The notes under the pieces are model-generated. The model was not told where the DNA came from, ran no database searches, and saw nothing but the letters and a program-made list of their open reading frames with translations. A program made the position numbers and the translations under genes. From Pseudomonadota bacterium (GTDB taxonomy: Bacteria > Pseudomonadota > Alphaproteobacteria > Rhizobiales > Xanthobacteraceae), in contig JAEWHP010000035.1 of assembly GCA_023387735.1 (NCBI GenBank), forward strand, positions 372,001 to 436,000: a stretch of DNA of 64,000 nt, in the 5' to 3' direction. Shown piece by piece: positions 50,637 through 59,286 of the stretch (positions are counted from its first letter, which is position 1; each line of letters starts with the position of its first letter).

Positions 50637-52217
50637 ATGTCCACTTCGCAACAACCGGCGAACCTTGCCGACATGGTACGCGACCGCGCCAGGACGCGCG
50701 GCAATGCGCTGGCCTACGAATTCGAGGGCCGCCAGACCACCTTCGCCGAGTTCGACATCAAGACCAACCGGGTTGCGAACGCGCTCATCGCACTGGGCGT
50801 CAAGCCGGGCGAGCGCATCGCCTATCTCGGCAAGAACAGCGACATCTATTTCGAGCTGTTGATGGGCGCGATGAAGGCCAATGTGGTGATGGCGCCGGTC
50901 AACTGGCGGCTCGCCGGGCCCGAGGTCGCCTTCATCGTCGGCGATTGCAAGGCACCGGTGCTGTTCGTAGGTCCCGAATTCATCACCCAGGTCCGCAACA
51001 TCAAGGCGCAATTGCCCGATGTCCGCACCATCATCACGACCGAAGGCGGCGCCCCAGAATGGCAGGACTTTACGCCGTGGCGCGATGCGGCAAGCGCCGA
51101 CGACCCGAAAGTGCCGATCAACCCGAAGGACATCGCCATCCAGCTCTATACCTCGGGCACCACGGGCAAGCCGAAGGGCGCGATGCTGTCGCACGCCAAC
51201 TTCCTCAACCTGGTGCAAACCGGCAACGAGGCCGAGAAGCCCGAATGGAACAAGTGGTCGACCGACGACGTCTCGCTGGTGGCGATGCCGATCTTCCATA
51301 TCGGCGGCTCCGGCTGGGGCGTGATGGGCCTCTATCACGGCGCCCGCGGTGTGATCGCGCGCGAGTTCGACCCGACCAAGGTGCTGGACTTCTTCGAACA
51401 GTCCGGCATCACCAAGCTGTTCATGGTGCCCGCCGCGATGCAGTTCGTGGTGCGGCAGCCGCGCGCGCGCGAGGTGGATTTTTCGCGCCTGAAATACATG
51501 CTCTACGGCGCCTCGCCCATTCCCGCAGCCCTGCTGAAGGAATGCATCGAGGTGTTCAAATGCGGCTTCGTGCAGATGTACGGCATGACCGAGACGACAG
51601 GCACCATCGTCGCCCTGCCGCCCGAGGACCATGTCGAGGGCCTGGAACGCATGCGCTCCGCCGGCAAGGCGCTGCCCGGAATCGAGCTCGCGATCCTCGA
51701 TCCTGACGGCAACCGGCTGCCGCCACGCGAGGTCGGCGAGATCGCCACCCGCTCCGGCTCCAACATGGCCGGGTACTGGAACCTGCCGGAGGCGACCGCC
51801 AAGACGCTCGGCGCCGACGGCTGGCTACGCACCGGCGATGCCGGCTATATGGACGAGGACGGCTACCTCTATATCCACGACCGCATCAAGGACATGATCA
51901 TCTCCGGCGGCGAGAACATCTACCCCGCCGAAGTCGAGAGCGCGCTGTGCGATCATCCTGATGTGGCCGAAGCCGCCGTGATCGGCATCCCCGACGACAA
52001 ATGGGGCGAAGCGGTCAAGGCGATCGTGGTGATGAAGCCGGGCAAGCAGGCCACTGCCACCGAGATCATCAACTTCACCCGCGAACGCATCGCCGGTTTC
52101 AAGACGCCGAAGTCGGTCGATTTTCTGGAGGCCTTGCCGCGCAACCCGTCAGGCAAGATCCTGCGGCGGAACTTGCGCGACCCGTATTGGGCCGGGAAAG
52201 ACCGCCAGGTGAATTGA
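50637..52217 (+). CDS. Long-chain fatty-acid--CoA ligase-like acyl-CoA synthetase
   Basis: A 526-residue ANL-superfamily ligase. Motifs are QLYTSGTTGKPKGAMLSHAN (phosphate loop), VQMYGMTETTGTIVALPP (adenine site) and GWLRTGDAGYMDEDGYLYIH. The hinge DRIKDMIISGGENIYPAEVE and the C-terminal lysine motif NPSGKILRRNLRDPYW follow. It activates a carboxylic acid to its CoA ester. The start is the ATG at 50637 with GGGAGAG five bases upstream. It follows the SDR gene on the same strand, with a palindromic repeat between. In a Lva-like pathway this would be the entry enzyme, but the substrate is not given by sequence. Confidence 0.94.
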   Translation: MSTSQQPANLADMVRDRARTRGNALAYEFEGRQTTFAEFDIKTNRVANALIALGVKPGERIAYLGKNSDIYFELLMGAMKANVVMAPVNWRLAGPEVAFIVGDCKAPVLFVGPEFITQVRNIKAQLPDVRTIITTEGGAPEWQDFTPWRDAASADDPKVPINPKDIAIQLYTSGTTGKPKGAMLSHANFLNLVQTGNEAEKPEWNKWSTDDVSLVAMPIFHIGGSGWGVMGLYHGARGVIAREFDPTKVLDFFEQSGITKLFMVPAAMQFVVRQPRAREVDFSRLKYMLYGASPIPAALLKECIEVFKCGFVQMYGMTETTGTIVALPPEDHVEGLERMRSAGKALPGIELAILDPDGNRLPPREVGEIATRSGSNMAGYWNLPEATAKTLGADGWLRTGDAGYMDEDGYLYIHDRIKDMIISGGENIYPAEVESALCDHPDVAEAAVIGIPDDKWGEAVKAIVVMKPGKQATATEIINFTRERIAGFKTPKSVDFLEALPRNPSGKILRRNLRDPYWAGKDRQVN

Positions 52218-52226
52218 AAGCGTTTC

Positions 52227-52308
52227 GTAGGGTGGGCAAAGCGCAGCGTGCCCACCATTCAGAGCACCGCAAGTTGTGGTGGGCAGGGTGGGTTTTGCCC
52301 ACCCTACC
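52227..52308. repeat. Intergenic palindromic repeat, 'gtagggtgggcaaagc' family
   Basis: GTAGGGTGGGCAAAGC at the left and GGGTTTTGCCCACCCTACC at the right, with inner GTGCCCACCA/TGGTGGGC arms. A second copy is at 61152-61239. It lies between convergent genes. Confidence 0.8.
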
Positions 52309-52332
52309 GATTCTCGCAATGACGGAGGAAGC

Positions 52333-53607
52333 TCAATGCTTCCCCGCGCCCATGTACCCGAACAAGAATCCCGCGACCTTGCGCTTCTGGATTTCCTCGC
52401 TGCCCTCGGTGATGCGGTAGCGGCGGTGGTGGCGGTAGATGTGCTCGAACGGCTTGTGGCGTGAGTAGCCCATGCCACCGTGGACCTGCATGGCGCGGTC
52501 AGCGGCTTCGCAGCACAGGCGGTTTGCCCAGTAGTTGCACATCGAGACCCGGTCGGAGAGCGTGTGCTCGACCTGCGCCTGCGTCAGCTGATCCATCTCC
52601 CACGCGGTTTTGCGGATCAACAGCCGGAGCATCTCTGCCTGCGTCGCCAGTTCGACCAGCGGCCACTGGATCGCCTGATTCTCGGCCAGTGCCTTGCCGA
52701 AGGGCTTTCGCTCGCGCGCGTATTTGACGCTCTCGTTGATGCAGTAGACGGCGGCCCCCAGCGAACTCGCCGCCTGGCGGATGCGGTTCTCGTGCACGAA
52801 ACACTGCGCCAGCGACAGGCCGCGGCCGACCTCGCCGAACTGTGCATCCTCAGGCACGAACACGTCAGTGAAGCTGACCCGCGGATGGTCCGTCGGCATG
52901 TTGAAGGTCCACATATATTCCTCGACCTTCACGCCGAGGCTCTTGGCCGGCACCAGGAAACAGGTGATGCCGCGCGCGTCGCCGTCATTGCCCGAGGTGC
53001 GCGCAAACAGCGCGCAATGGGTGGCGACATGCATGCCGGTCGTCCACATCTTCTCGCCGTTGATGATCCAGCCCTTGACGTTGTCGCGCGCTGCCTGCAC
53101 CGCGCGCGTCTCCATGTGCGTCGCGTCCGAGCCGTGGTTGGGCTCGGTCAAACCAAACGTGATGCGGTACTTCCCCCTGATCGAACCGTCGATCATCTCC
53201 TTCTGCGCATCGGTGCCGTAGCGATCGAGCATGGTCACGATCGGCAGATTGCCGACGATGGAATGCTCGTTCTGCAGGTCGTTGTGCAGGCCGAGACCCT
53301 TGGAAGCGAAATGCTCGCGGATCACGGCCATCCAGAGGTTGGAACCGTCCTTGCCGCCGTAGCGCTTCGGGATCGCGAAGCGCAAATGGCCGGCGTCGTC
53401 CGCAAGGTTCTTGGCCTTGCGCAGCAGCACCTCCCATTCGTGCCGCGGCAGACCGCCGTTCTCGAAATCGGTGCGCGCCCATTCGCGGCGATGATCGAAG
53501 AAGCGGATGTTGTCGTCGGCTTCTTCCAGCGGCTTGATCTCGCGCGCGATGAAGCGGTCGAGCTCTTCCAGATAGGCCGTGAGGTCGGCAGGCAGGTTGA
53601 AATCCAA
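52333..53607 (-). CDS. Acyl-CoA dehydrogenase
   Basis: A 424-residue FAD-dependent dehydrogenase. Blocks are ITFGLTEPNHGSDATHMETR (FAD and substrate side), WIINGEKMWTTGMHVATH and RKPFGKALAENQAIQWPLVE. The end block MQVHGGMGYSRHKPFEHIYR is followed by RITEGSEEIQKRK, where the Glu of EGSEE is at the catalytic-base region. The start is a TTG at 53607 with GGGAGAG upstream, giving a protein beginning DFNLPADLTAYLEE; there is no ATG in frame before this domain. It is convergent with the acyl-CoA synthetase and divergent from a crotonase. Confidence 0.92.
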   Translation of the reverse strand: MDFNLPADLTAYLEELDRFIAREIKPLEEADDNIRFFDHRREWARTDFENGGLPRHEWEVLLRKAKNLADDAGHLRFAIPKRYGGKDGSNLWMAVIREHFASKGLGLHNDLQNEHSIVGNLPIVTMLDRYGTDAQKEMIDGSIRGKYRITFGLTEPNHGSDATHMETRAVQAARDNVKGWIINGEKMWTTGMHVATHCALFARTSGNDGDARGITCFLVPAKSLGVKVEEYMWTFNMPTDHPRVSFTDVFVPEDAQFGEVGRGLSLAQCFVHENRIRQAASSLGAAVYCINESVKYARERKPFGKALAENQAIQWPLVELATQAEMLRLLIRKTAWEMDQLTQAQVEHTLSDRVSMCNYWANRLCCEAADRAMQVHGGMGYSRHKPFEHIYRHHRRYRITEGSEEIQKRKVAGFLFGYMGAGKH

Positions 53608-53842
53608 GGCGGTCTCTCCCGGAATTGTCGTCTGTTTTGATTTGCGTTTAGGCGCTACGGGGCGCTCATGCTCGGATCGATTAAGGTTGGAAGACCGGAC
53701 CCAAGTCAAGATCAAGTCAAGCGAGGCAATAACGCTTGGCACGCGCAGTGGCCTTGCGTAATTGGATGGCATCCGACGCCGGGCCGGCGCTACACTTGCG
53801 GCCAGATATTCTTTGTCACAGAAAATCCGAACGGGAGCCAAC
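53608..53842. promoter_or_regulatory. Divergent promoter region, acyl-CoA dehydrogenase / crotonase
   Basis: The gap between two divergent genes contains the direct repeat CAAGTCAAG twice (around 53705 and 53716). It could be a regulator site, but no promoter elements are certain. Confidence 0.3.
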
Positions 53843-54622
53843 ATGGATCTGAAATTCTCCAAGGTGACGCGCAAGGGTCCGATCACGATCATCACGCTGT
53901 CGCGCCCCGAAGTGTACAATGCGTTGCATATCGACGCGCATTTCGAACTCAACAAGGTGTTCGACGATTTCTCCGCCGATCCCGATCAGTGGGTCGCGAT
54001 CGTCACCGGCGCCGGCGACAAGGCGTTCTGCGCCGGCAACGACCTGAAGTGGCAGGCGGCGGGCGGCAAGCGCGGCTGGGACAAGGGCGGCTTTGCCGGC
54101 CTCACCTCGCGGTTCGACTGCGACAAGCCGATCATCGCCGCCGTCAACGGCGTCGCGATGGGCGGCGGCTTCGAGATCGCGCTGGCCTGCGACCTCATCA
54201 TCGCGTCCGAAAATGCCACCTTCGCGCTGCCCGAGCCCCGCGTCGGCCTCGCCGCCCTCGCCGGCGGCGTGCACCGGCTGCCGCGACAAATCGGCCTTAA
54301 GCGCGCCATGGGCATGATCCTCACCGCCCGCCACGTTTCGGCCAAGGAAGGCCTCGAACTCGGCTTCGTGAACGAGGTGGTTCCGGCCGGCGAGGCGCTG
54401 GCTGCAGCGGAACGCTGGGCCGAGACCATCTGCAAGAATTCGCCGATGTCGATCCGCGCCTCCAAGCAGGCGATCCAGCGCGGGCTGGAAGTGTCGCTGG
54501 AACAGGCGATCGCCGAGCAGCGCGAATATCCCGCTGTCAAGGCGATGGCGGCGTCACAGGATTACATCGAGGGCCCGAAGGCGTTTTCGGAGAAGCGCCC
54601 GCCGAAGTGGCTGGGGAAATAA
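53843..54622 (+). CDS. Enoyl-CoA hydratase
   Basis: A 259-residue crotonase with both catalytic glutamates of true hydratases: the first in GGGFEIALACD and the second in FALPEPRVGL. The CoA/oxyanion motif is KAFCAGNDLKWQAAGG. It would add water to a trans-2-enoyl-CoA in beta-oxidation or a similar route (carnitinyl-CoA dehydratase is a near relative). The start is the ATG at 53843 with GGGAG upstream. It is divergent from the acyl-CoA dehydrogenase gene, probably sharing a regulatory region, so dehydrogenation followed by hydration would be coordinated. Confidence 0.92.
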   Translation: MDLKFSKVTRKGPITIITLSRPEVYNALHIDAHFELNKVFDDFSADPDQWVAIVTGAGDKAFCAGNDLKWQAAGGKRGWDKGGFAGLTSRFDCDKPIIAAVNGVAMGGGFEIALACDLIIASENATFALPEPRVGLAALAGGVHRLPRQIGLKRAMGMILTARHVSAKEGLELGFVNEVVPAGEALAAAERWAETICKNSPMSIRASKQAIQRGLEVSLEQAIAEQREYPAVKAMAASQDYIEGPKAFSEKRPPKWLGK

Positions 54623-54630
54623 CGCGTAGT

Positions 54631-54758
54631 CGTCATTCCGGGGCGATGCCAAGCATCGAACCCGGAATGACAGATCTCGTAGGATGGGTAGAGCGCAGCG
54701 AACCCATCAATTCATTGCGCGGAGAGATGATGGGTTTCGCTGCGCTCTACCCATCCTA
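54631..54758. repeat. Repeat cluster: short 'cgtcattcc' copy plus long GGATGGGTAGAGCGCAGCG inverted repeat
   Basis: 54631-54671 is a short copy of the CGTCATTCC repeat. 54680-54758 has inverted arms TAGGATGGGTAGAGCGCAGC and GCTGCGCTCTACCCATCCTA, enclosing a second pair, AACCCATC and GATGGGTT. It separates convergent genes. Confidence 0.75.
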
Positions 54759-55130
54759 CTTGTTCCCCAATTCCCTTTTGTACGACCCGTAGTTCGGCTG
54801 ATCGACGGCGAGCTTGTCCAGCGTGGTCTGCCAGAGATGTTCTTTGAGTCCCGGCGTCTGCAGGTCGACTTCGCCCTTTGCAATCTTCTCCGACAGCGCG
54901 CGATTCAACTCGATCAGCGAGCCCTCCGAACCCAATAGCTGCTTCAGCCGCGCGGTCTCGGCCGCATCGCTCCCCTGCTCAAGCGTCAATTGCCGCGTCA
55001 CGAGATCGAGCGCGTTGATGCCGACGCGGAGCTTAAAGGCGTTGTGACCCTTGATGACGGGCGTGATTTCGTTGCGGAGGAAATCCGCAACCGCCTTGAT
55101 CAGTTCGGTGGGTGTCGGTTCGTCCTGCAT
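54756..55130 (-). CDS. Small DUF6285-like (LvaB-like) protein
   Basis: A 124-residue helical protein (PTPTELIKAVADFLRNEITP, then LRVGINALDLVTRQLTLEQG, then KEHLWQTTLDKLAVDQPNYG). It resembles the DUF6285 family, and small proteins of this kind follow aminoglycoside-phosphotransferase-like genes. In the Pseudomonas levulinate pathway LvaB is such a small partner that the kinase LvaA needs. I place it there by resemblance and position; it is not proven. The start is the ATG at 55130, one base before the kinase stop codon, so translation is coupled. Confidence 0.8.
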   Translation of the reverse strand: MQDEPTPTELIKAVADFLRNEITPVIKGHNAFKLRVGINALDLVTRQLTLEQGSDAAETARLKQLLGSEGSLIELNRALSEKIAKGEVDLQTPGLKEHLWQTTLDKLAVDQPNYGSYKRELGNK

Positions 55131-55131
55131 C

Positions 55132-56124
55132 TTATTTCCCTCGCGGCGCAAGCAGCCGCAGCAGATCGATTTCCGTCTCCGACGAGCGGCGACCGATCAT
55201 CGCCTGCTCCATCGGGTGATCGGGAGCGTTACGGAACCGCTGCATCATGCGGCCGCACATGGTGCCCCAGCGCAGCGTGCCCATCACTTCCCAGAACATC
55301 ACGCGATCAGGGTCGGCCTTGCCGCCAGCTTCCTCGTAACCCGCAAACAGATCCTCGCGCGTGCCAAAGCCGCCGACCGGCTTGTCGATCTCGCCGAAGC
55401 GCCAGGAGTTGACGCAGATCCAGCCGAGGTCCTCCATCGGATCGCCGAAATGCGCGAGTTCCCAGTCCAGCACCGCGCGCACCCCGTCGGGGCCGATGAT
55501 GAGATTGCCATGGCGAAAATCGCCATGCACCAGCGTGACCTCGCGCGACGGGCCGGGATCGTGGTCGGCGAGCCAGCGCAGCGCGAGTTCAAACACCGGA
55601 CGCGGCCAGTTGGACTTCTTGTATTCGCGCGTGAGGTCGGCAATTTCCTTGGTCGTGGTATTGCTGCGCATATCCGGCAGTTTGTCTCGCGAAAGGCCGT
55701 GAATGCCGGCGGCGATCCTGCCGATCTGGCGCGCCAGCAGCGGTCTTGCCTTTGCAAATTCGTCGTCGCGCAGGATCTTGCGCGCGATGGTCTCGCCCTC
55801 GACCCGCACCATGATGAAGCCGCGGCCGAGTTCGTCGGCCGGCGTCAACACGTGCATCACCCGCGGCGACGGCAGGCCTGTATCGTACGCAAGCTGCATC
55901 AGCACGGCTTCGCCATCGAGGTCGACCCCGCGCGACGGCGAAGGCGACGCGCCATAGCCCGGCGGCGAACGGCGCAGGATGGCGCCGACATTGCCGTCCG
56001 GGTGCACGATGTCGAACTTCCAGGTCTCCTGGCTGGCGCCGCCGGAAAGTCTTGCGGCGCCAGTGACGCCGGTCGCTCCCGGATACCAGGAGGCAACGCA
56101 GCGTCCGAGTTGCTGCTCGATCAT
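55132..56124 (-). CDS. Aminoglycoside phosphotransferase-like acyl-CoA kinase (ACAD10/11 APH-type)
   Basis: A 330-residue protein kinase-like phosphotransferase. The nucleotide loop is LSGGASQETWKF, the catalytic loop HGDFRHGN (200-207), and the metal aspartate Asp220 in VLDWELAHFGDPMEDLGWIC. This set, especially DWELAHFGDP, is typical of the APH domain fused to acyl-CoA dehydrogenase in human ACAD10/ACAD11 and of LvaA of levulinate catabolism, which phosphorylates 4-hydroxyacyl-CoA. It overlaps the upstream crotonase by four bases (ATGA) and is followed by the small LvaB-like gene. The likely role is phosphorylation of a hydroxyacyl-CoA before elimination. Confidence 0.88.
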   Translation of the reverse strand: MIEQQLGRCVASWYPGATGVTGAARLSGGASQETWKFDIVHPDGNVGAILRRSPPGYGASPSPSRGVDLDGEAVLMQLAYDTGLPSPRVMHVLTPADELGRGFIMVRVEGETIARKILRDDEFAKARPLLARQIGRIAAGIHGLSRDKLPDMRSNTTTKEIADLTREYKKSNWPRPVFELALRWLADHDPGPSREVTLVHGDFRHGNLIIGPDGVRAVLDWELAHFGDPMEDLGWICVNSWRFGEIDKPVGGFGTREDLFAGYEEAGGKADPDRVMFWEVMGTLRWGTMCGRMMQRFRNAPDHPMEQAMIGRRSSETEIDLLRLLAPRGK

Positions 56125-56912
56125 TTGCCCTTGAACTTGGCGGGACGCTTCTCGAGGAACGCCGTCACGCCTTCCTTGAAATCTTCCGCCGCGCCCGCAA
56201 TGCGCTGCGACTCGAATTCGAGGTTGAGCTGTTCCTCGAACGAATTCTCCGGGCTGTCCCAATAGAGCTTGCGGATCAGCGACAGCGCAATCGTCGGCCC
56301 GTTGGCGAGGTCATGCGCCAGCTTCATCACTTCTTCCATCAGCACGCCGTCATCGTGGACGCGGTTGACGAGGCCCCACTCCAGCGCCTTCTCCGCCGGC
56401 AGCCGCTCGCCCATCAACGACAGTTCGACCGAGCGCGCCTTGCCGATCATGCGCGGCAAGAGCCAGGTCGAGCCGCAGTCCGGCACCAGGCCGATGCGGC
56501 GGAACGCCTGCAGGAAATAGGACGAGCGCGCGCACAGGATCATGTCGCCCATCAGCGCAAAACTCATCCCGGCGCCGGCTGCGGGACCGTTGACCGCGGT
56601 CACGATCGGGCAATGCAGCCGGCGGAGCCGCCGCAGGAACGGGTGAAACCCGATTTCCAGCGACTGGCCGGCGTTGCTCTTGCCGGGCTTCTGGTTGTTG
56701 CGGCCCTGCAAATTGGCGCCGGTGCAGAACGCGCGTCCGGCGCCGGTCAGCACCAGGCAGCGCACCTCCTCCCGCTTGTCCTCGATGGCATCGAGCGCCT
56801 CGGAAAGGCCGCCCAGCATGTCCATCGAGACCGCGTTCATGACCTCCTGATGATCGAGCTTGAGAACGGCGACCGCGCCGTCGAAATCGAGCGTGACGTG
56901 CTTGAACTGCAT
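56121..56912 (-). CDS. PaaG-like enoyl-CoA isomerase (crotonase)
   Basis: A 263-residue crotonase. The acid-base glutamates of hydratases are replaced (GAGMSFALMGD and FLQAFRRIGL). The block GLVPDCGSTWLLPR, with its Asp, matches PaaG-type 2-(1,2-epoxyphenyl)acetyl-CoA or delta3-delta2-enoyl-CoA isomerases. So double-bond or ring isomerisation is more likely than hydration. The start is the ATG at 56912 (MQFKHVTLDF). It is the first gene of the operon isomerase, APH-like kinase, LvaB-like protein, divergent from an SDR. The isomerase could shift the double bond left by phosphate elimination. Confidence 0.9.
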   Translation of the reverse strand: MQFKHVTLDFDGAVAVLKLDHQEVMNAVSMDMLGGLSEALDAIEDKREEVRCLVLTGAGRAFCTGANLQGRNNQKPGKSNAGQSLEIGFHPFLRRLRRLHCPIVTAVNGPAAGAGMSFALMGDMILCARSSYFLQAFRRIGLVPDCGSTWLLPRMIGKARSVELSLMGERLPAEKALEWGLVNRVHDDGVLMEEVMKLAHDLANGPTIALSLIRKLYWDSPENSFEEQLNLEFESQRIAGAAEDFKEGVTAFLEKRPAKFKGK

Positions 56913-57095
56913 GGTTTCCTCGTGACTTGTGTTTACGCGCTATTTCCGTTGCGCGGCAGACCGGACTTGCTGTCTCGATCCATATTTGATTTTCCAGATC
57001 GCCTTGTCCATGGTTGGACCTGAACATCTGACGATCTCTCGACGCACGGCTTAACGCGCGCCAGACCAAATGGGAACACCCCAGGGGAAAATCCA

Positions 57096-57875
57096 ATGAG
57101 CATCTTCGACCTCTCCGGCCGCACGGCGGTCATCACCGGCGGCAATGGCGGCATCGGCCTCGGCATCGCGCAGGCGCTGAACGCCCAAGGCTGCAACGTC
57201 TCGATCTGGGGCCGCAACGCCGAGAAGAACAAGAGCGCGGCCGCCACCATGGCTGCCGGCCCCGGCAAGGTCGATACCGTGATCTGTGACGTCTCCGATC
57301 CCGCTTCCGTCAAGGCCGCGATCAAGTCCACGCTCGACAAGTTCGGCCGGGTCGACGGCTGCTTCGCCAATGCCGGCATCGGCGGCGGGGGACGGCGCGC
57401 CTTCATCGACCGTACCGAGGAAGAGTGGCGGCGCATGTTCGCGACCAATCTCGACGGCGTATTCCACGTGTTCCAGGCCGCCGCCCGCCACATGACCGAG
57501 CGCGCCGAGGCCGGCGACAAGTTCGGCCGGCTGGTGGCGACCTCGAGCCTGGCATCGCTGTTCGGCACCGCGCGTAACGAACACTATGCCGGCACCAAGG
57601 CGGCGCTGAACGCGCTGTGCCGCGCGCTCGCGGTCGAGCTCGCGCGCTACGGCGTCACCGCGAACGCGATCCTGCCCGGCTGGATCAAGAGCGACATGAC
57701 CGCCGGCATCATGGGCAACGAGAAATTCGTCGCCAACGTCATGCCGCGCATCCCGGTGCGCCGCTTCGGCGAACCGAGCGATTTCGGCGGCATCGCCGTC
57801 TACATCATGAGCCAGGCGTCGTCGTATCACACGGCGGATTGCTTCGTGATCGACGGCGGCTATACGGCGTTTTGA
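57096..57875 (+). CDS. Short-chain dehydrogenase/reductase
   Basis: A 259-residue classical SDR. The cofactor motif is TGGNGGIGLGIAQALNAQG, then NAGIGGGG, with catalytic Ser in TSSLASLFGTARNEHY and Tyr/Lys in YAGTK (Tyr of NEHYAGTK). The length is standard. It could reduce a keto group, for example a 4-ketoacyl-CoA to 4-hydroxyacyl-CoA as LvaD does, or act as 3-hydroxyacyl-CoA dehydrogenase. Context is the divergent isomerase/kinase operon 183 bp away, suggesting joint control. The start is the ATG at 57096 (MSIFDLSGRTA). Confidence 0.9.
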   Translation: MSIFDLSGRTAVITGGNGGIGLGIAQALNAQGCNVSIWGRNAEKNKSAAATMAAGPGKVDTVICDVSDPASVKAAIKSTLDKFGRVDGCFANAGIGGGGRRAFIDRTEEEWRRMFATNLDGVFHVFQAAARHMTERAEAGDKFGRLVATSSLASLFGTARNEHYAGTKAALNALCRALAVELARYGVTANAILPGWIKSDMTAGIMGNEKFVANVMPRIPVRRFGEPSDFGGIAVYIMSQASSYHTADCFVIDGGYTAF

Positions 57876-57896
57876 GGCTTGGCGCGCAGCCTGCAC

Positions 57897-58022
57897 CGTC
57901 ATTCCGGGGCTCGCGAAGCGAGAACCCGGAATCTATCTGGCGGCAAGCTCAGTGGTGAAATGGATTCTCAGATGTGCAATTGCACATCATAGTTCGCGCC
58001 GAGAGGCGCGCCCCGGAATGAC
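57897..58022. repeat. Intergenic palindromic repeat, 'cgtcattcc' family with 18-bp palindrome variant
   Basis: CGTCATTCCGGGGCTCGCG at the left and GCGCGCCCCGGAATGACTG at the right. At 57971-57988 it contains GATGTGCAATTGCACATC, a perfect palindrome and a variant of the one in two other copies. Confidence 0.75.
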
Positions 58023-58031
58023 TGACCCAGC

Positions 58032-58973
58032 TCACCCCCACGGACCGCGTGAGGACGACGCCCGGCCCCACGGACCGCGGCGCGGGTAGTTGCCACGCGA
58101 ATTGACAGAAAGCGTTCCGCCCTGAGCGCCCATCTGCGCCGCAAGCTGCTGCAACGCGGCGATGCGGTTCTCGGTCGCGGGGTGCGTCGTGAACAGGTTG
58201 TCGACGCCGTGGCCCGACAGCGGGTTGATGATGAACATGTGCGCGGTTGCCGGGTTGCGCTCCGCCTCCGGGTTCGGCACCTGATGCGCGGCGTTGGCGA
58301 TCTTGGCCAGCGCGGACGCCAGCCACATCGGCTGGCCGCAGATCCGCGCGCCGAGATCGTCGGCGGCGTATTCGCGCGTCCGGCTGATCGCCATCTGCAC
58401 CAGCATGGCGCCGAGCGGTGCCAAAATCATCAGCGCGATCGAGCCGATGACGCCGAGACCGTTATTGCTGTTGCGATTGCCGCCGAAGAACATACCGAAC
58501 TGCGCCACCATCGAGATCGCGCCGGCGATCGTCGCTGTGATGGTCATCAGCAGCGTGTCGTGGTTCTTGATGTGCGCGAGCTCGTGCGCGATCACGCCGG
58601 CGAGTTCCTCGCGGCTGAGCGAATGCATCAGGCCCCTGGTGACGGCGACCGCCGCGTTCTGCGGATTGCGCCCGGTGGCAAACGCGTTGGGCTGCTCCTC
58701 GTCCATGATGAACACGCGCGGCATCGGCAGGCCGGCGCGGCCGGCAAGCTCAGCCACGAGATTGAATAGGTCCGGCGCCGTTCGCTGGTCGACCTCGTGG
58801 GCGCCGTACATCGACAGCACCATACGGTCCGAATTCCAGTAAGCGAACAGGTTGGTCGCGGCGGCGATCACGAGCGCGATCAGGGCACCGTTGGCGCCGC
58901 CGATCAGATAGCCGACGCCCATGAAGAGGCCGGTAAGACCGGCCAACAGAATGGCAGTCTTCAGATAGCTCAT
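58032..58973 (-). CDS. htpX: Membrane zinc metalloprotease HtpX
   Basis: A 313-residue inner-membrane protease of family M48. Two hydrophobic segments lie at about 7-25 and 28-45, and two more at about 144-163 and 174-194. The zinc site is His130 and His134 of HELAH, with the third ligand probably Glu201 in RTREYAADDLGA. It degrades misfolded membrane proteins along with FtsH. The C-terminal tail is unusual, Arg/Gly/Pro/Ser-rich with RRGPWGRASSSRGPWG. The start is the ATG at 58973. A CTTGAA/CCTACTT pair 17 bp apart upstream looks like a heat-shock promoter. It is divergent from a VOC gene. Confidence 0.95.
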   Translation of the reverse strand: MSYLKTAILLAGLTGLFMGVGYLIGGANGALIALVIAAATNLFAYWNSDRMVLSMYGAHEVDQRTAPDLFNLVAELAGRAGLPMPRVFIMDEEQPNAFATGRNPQNAAVAVTRGLMHSLSREELAGVIAHELAHIKNHDTLLMTITATIAGAISMVAQFGMFFGGNRNSNNGLGVIGSIALMILAPLGAMLVQMAISRTREYAADDLGARICGQPMWLASALAKIANAAHQVPNPEAERNPATAHMFIINPLSGHGVDNLFTTHPATENRIAALQQLAAQMGAQGGTLSVNSRGNYPRRGPWGRASSSRGPWG

Positions 58974-59020
58974 TGTCGTCTCCTAAGCCCCCCGGCGGAA
59001 CGCCGCGGCTGGTATCCCAG
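58974..59020. other. htpX leader
   Basis: Start of the 313-bp divergent gap between htpX and the VOC gene. This part would be the leader of the htpX transcript; it has the purine-rich AGGAGAC ribosome binding site near 58980. The rest of the gap (59051-59286) holds no gene. Confidence 0.5.
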
Positions 59021-59050
59021 AAGTAGGAACTCACCCGGCCGCGCTTCAAG
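59021..59050 (-). promoter_or_regulatory. Candidate sigma-32 (heat-shock) promoter of htpX
   Basis: On the minus strand, CTTGAA (59045-59050) is followed after 17 bases by CCTACTT (59021-59027). This is close to the alphaproteobacterial RpoH consensus CTTGAA, 15-18 bases, CYTATNT, with one mismatch. The -10 element lies about 48 bp from the htpX start. Confidence 0.5.
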
Positions 59051-59286
59051 AGGCCGCGGTGCGTCGTCGCGCCGCGCCGGGTGGAAGGAACGGCCGCGCG
59101 CGGGGTTAACAGGCCGTAATCTGCAGGCTTCCGGCAACTCTGCTGCCTCCGAACGGTTAACGCGCGCCTGCTTGTGCAACGCCAACGGCGCCGTCTAGAG
59201 TGCCCGCCGACGGCAGTCGGAGCCCTCGAAGAGTGCAAACGCATCAAAGGCTGCTCGTCCTTGAAAAACCGGGAGGTATCGAAGAG

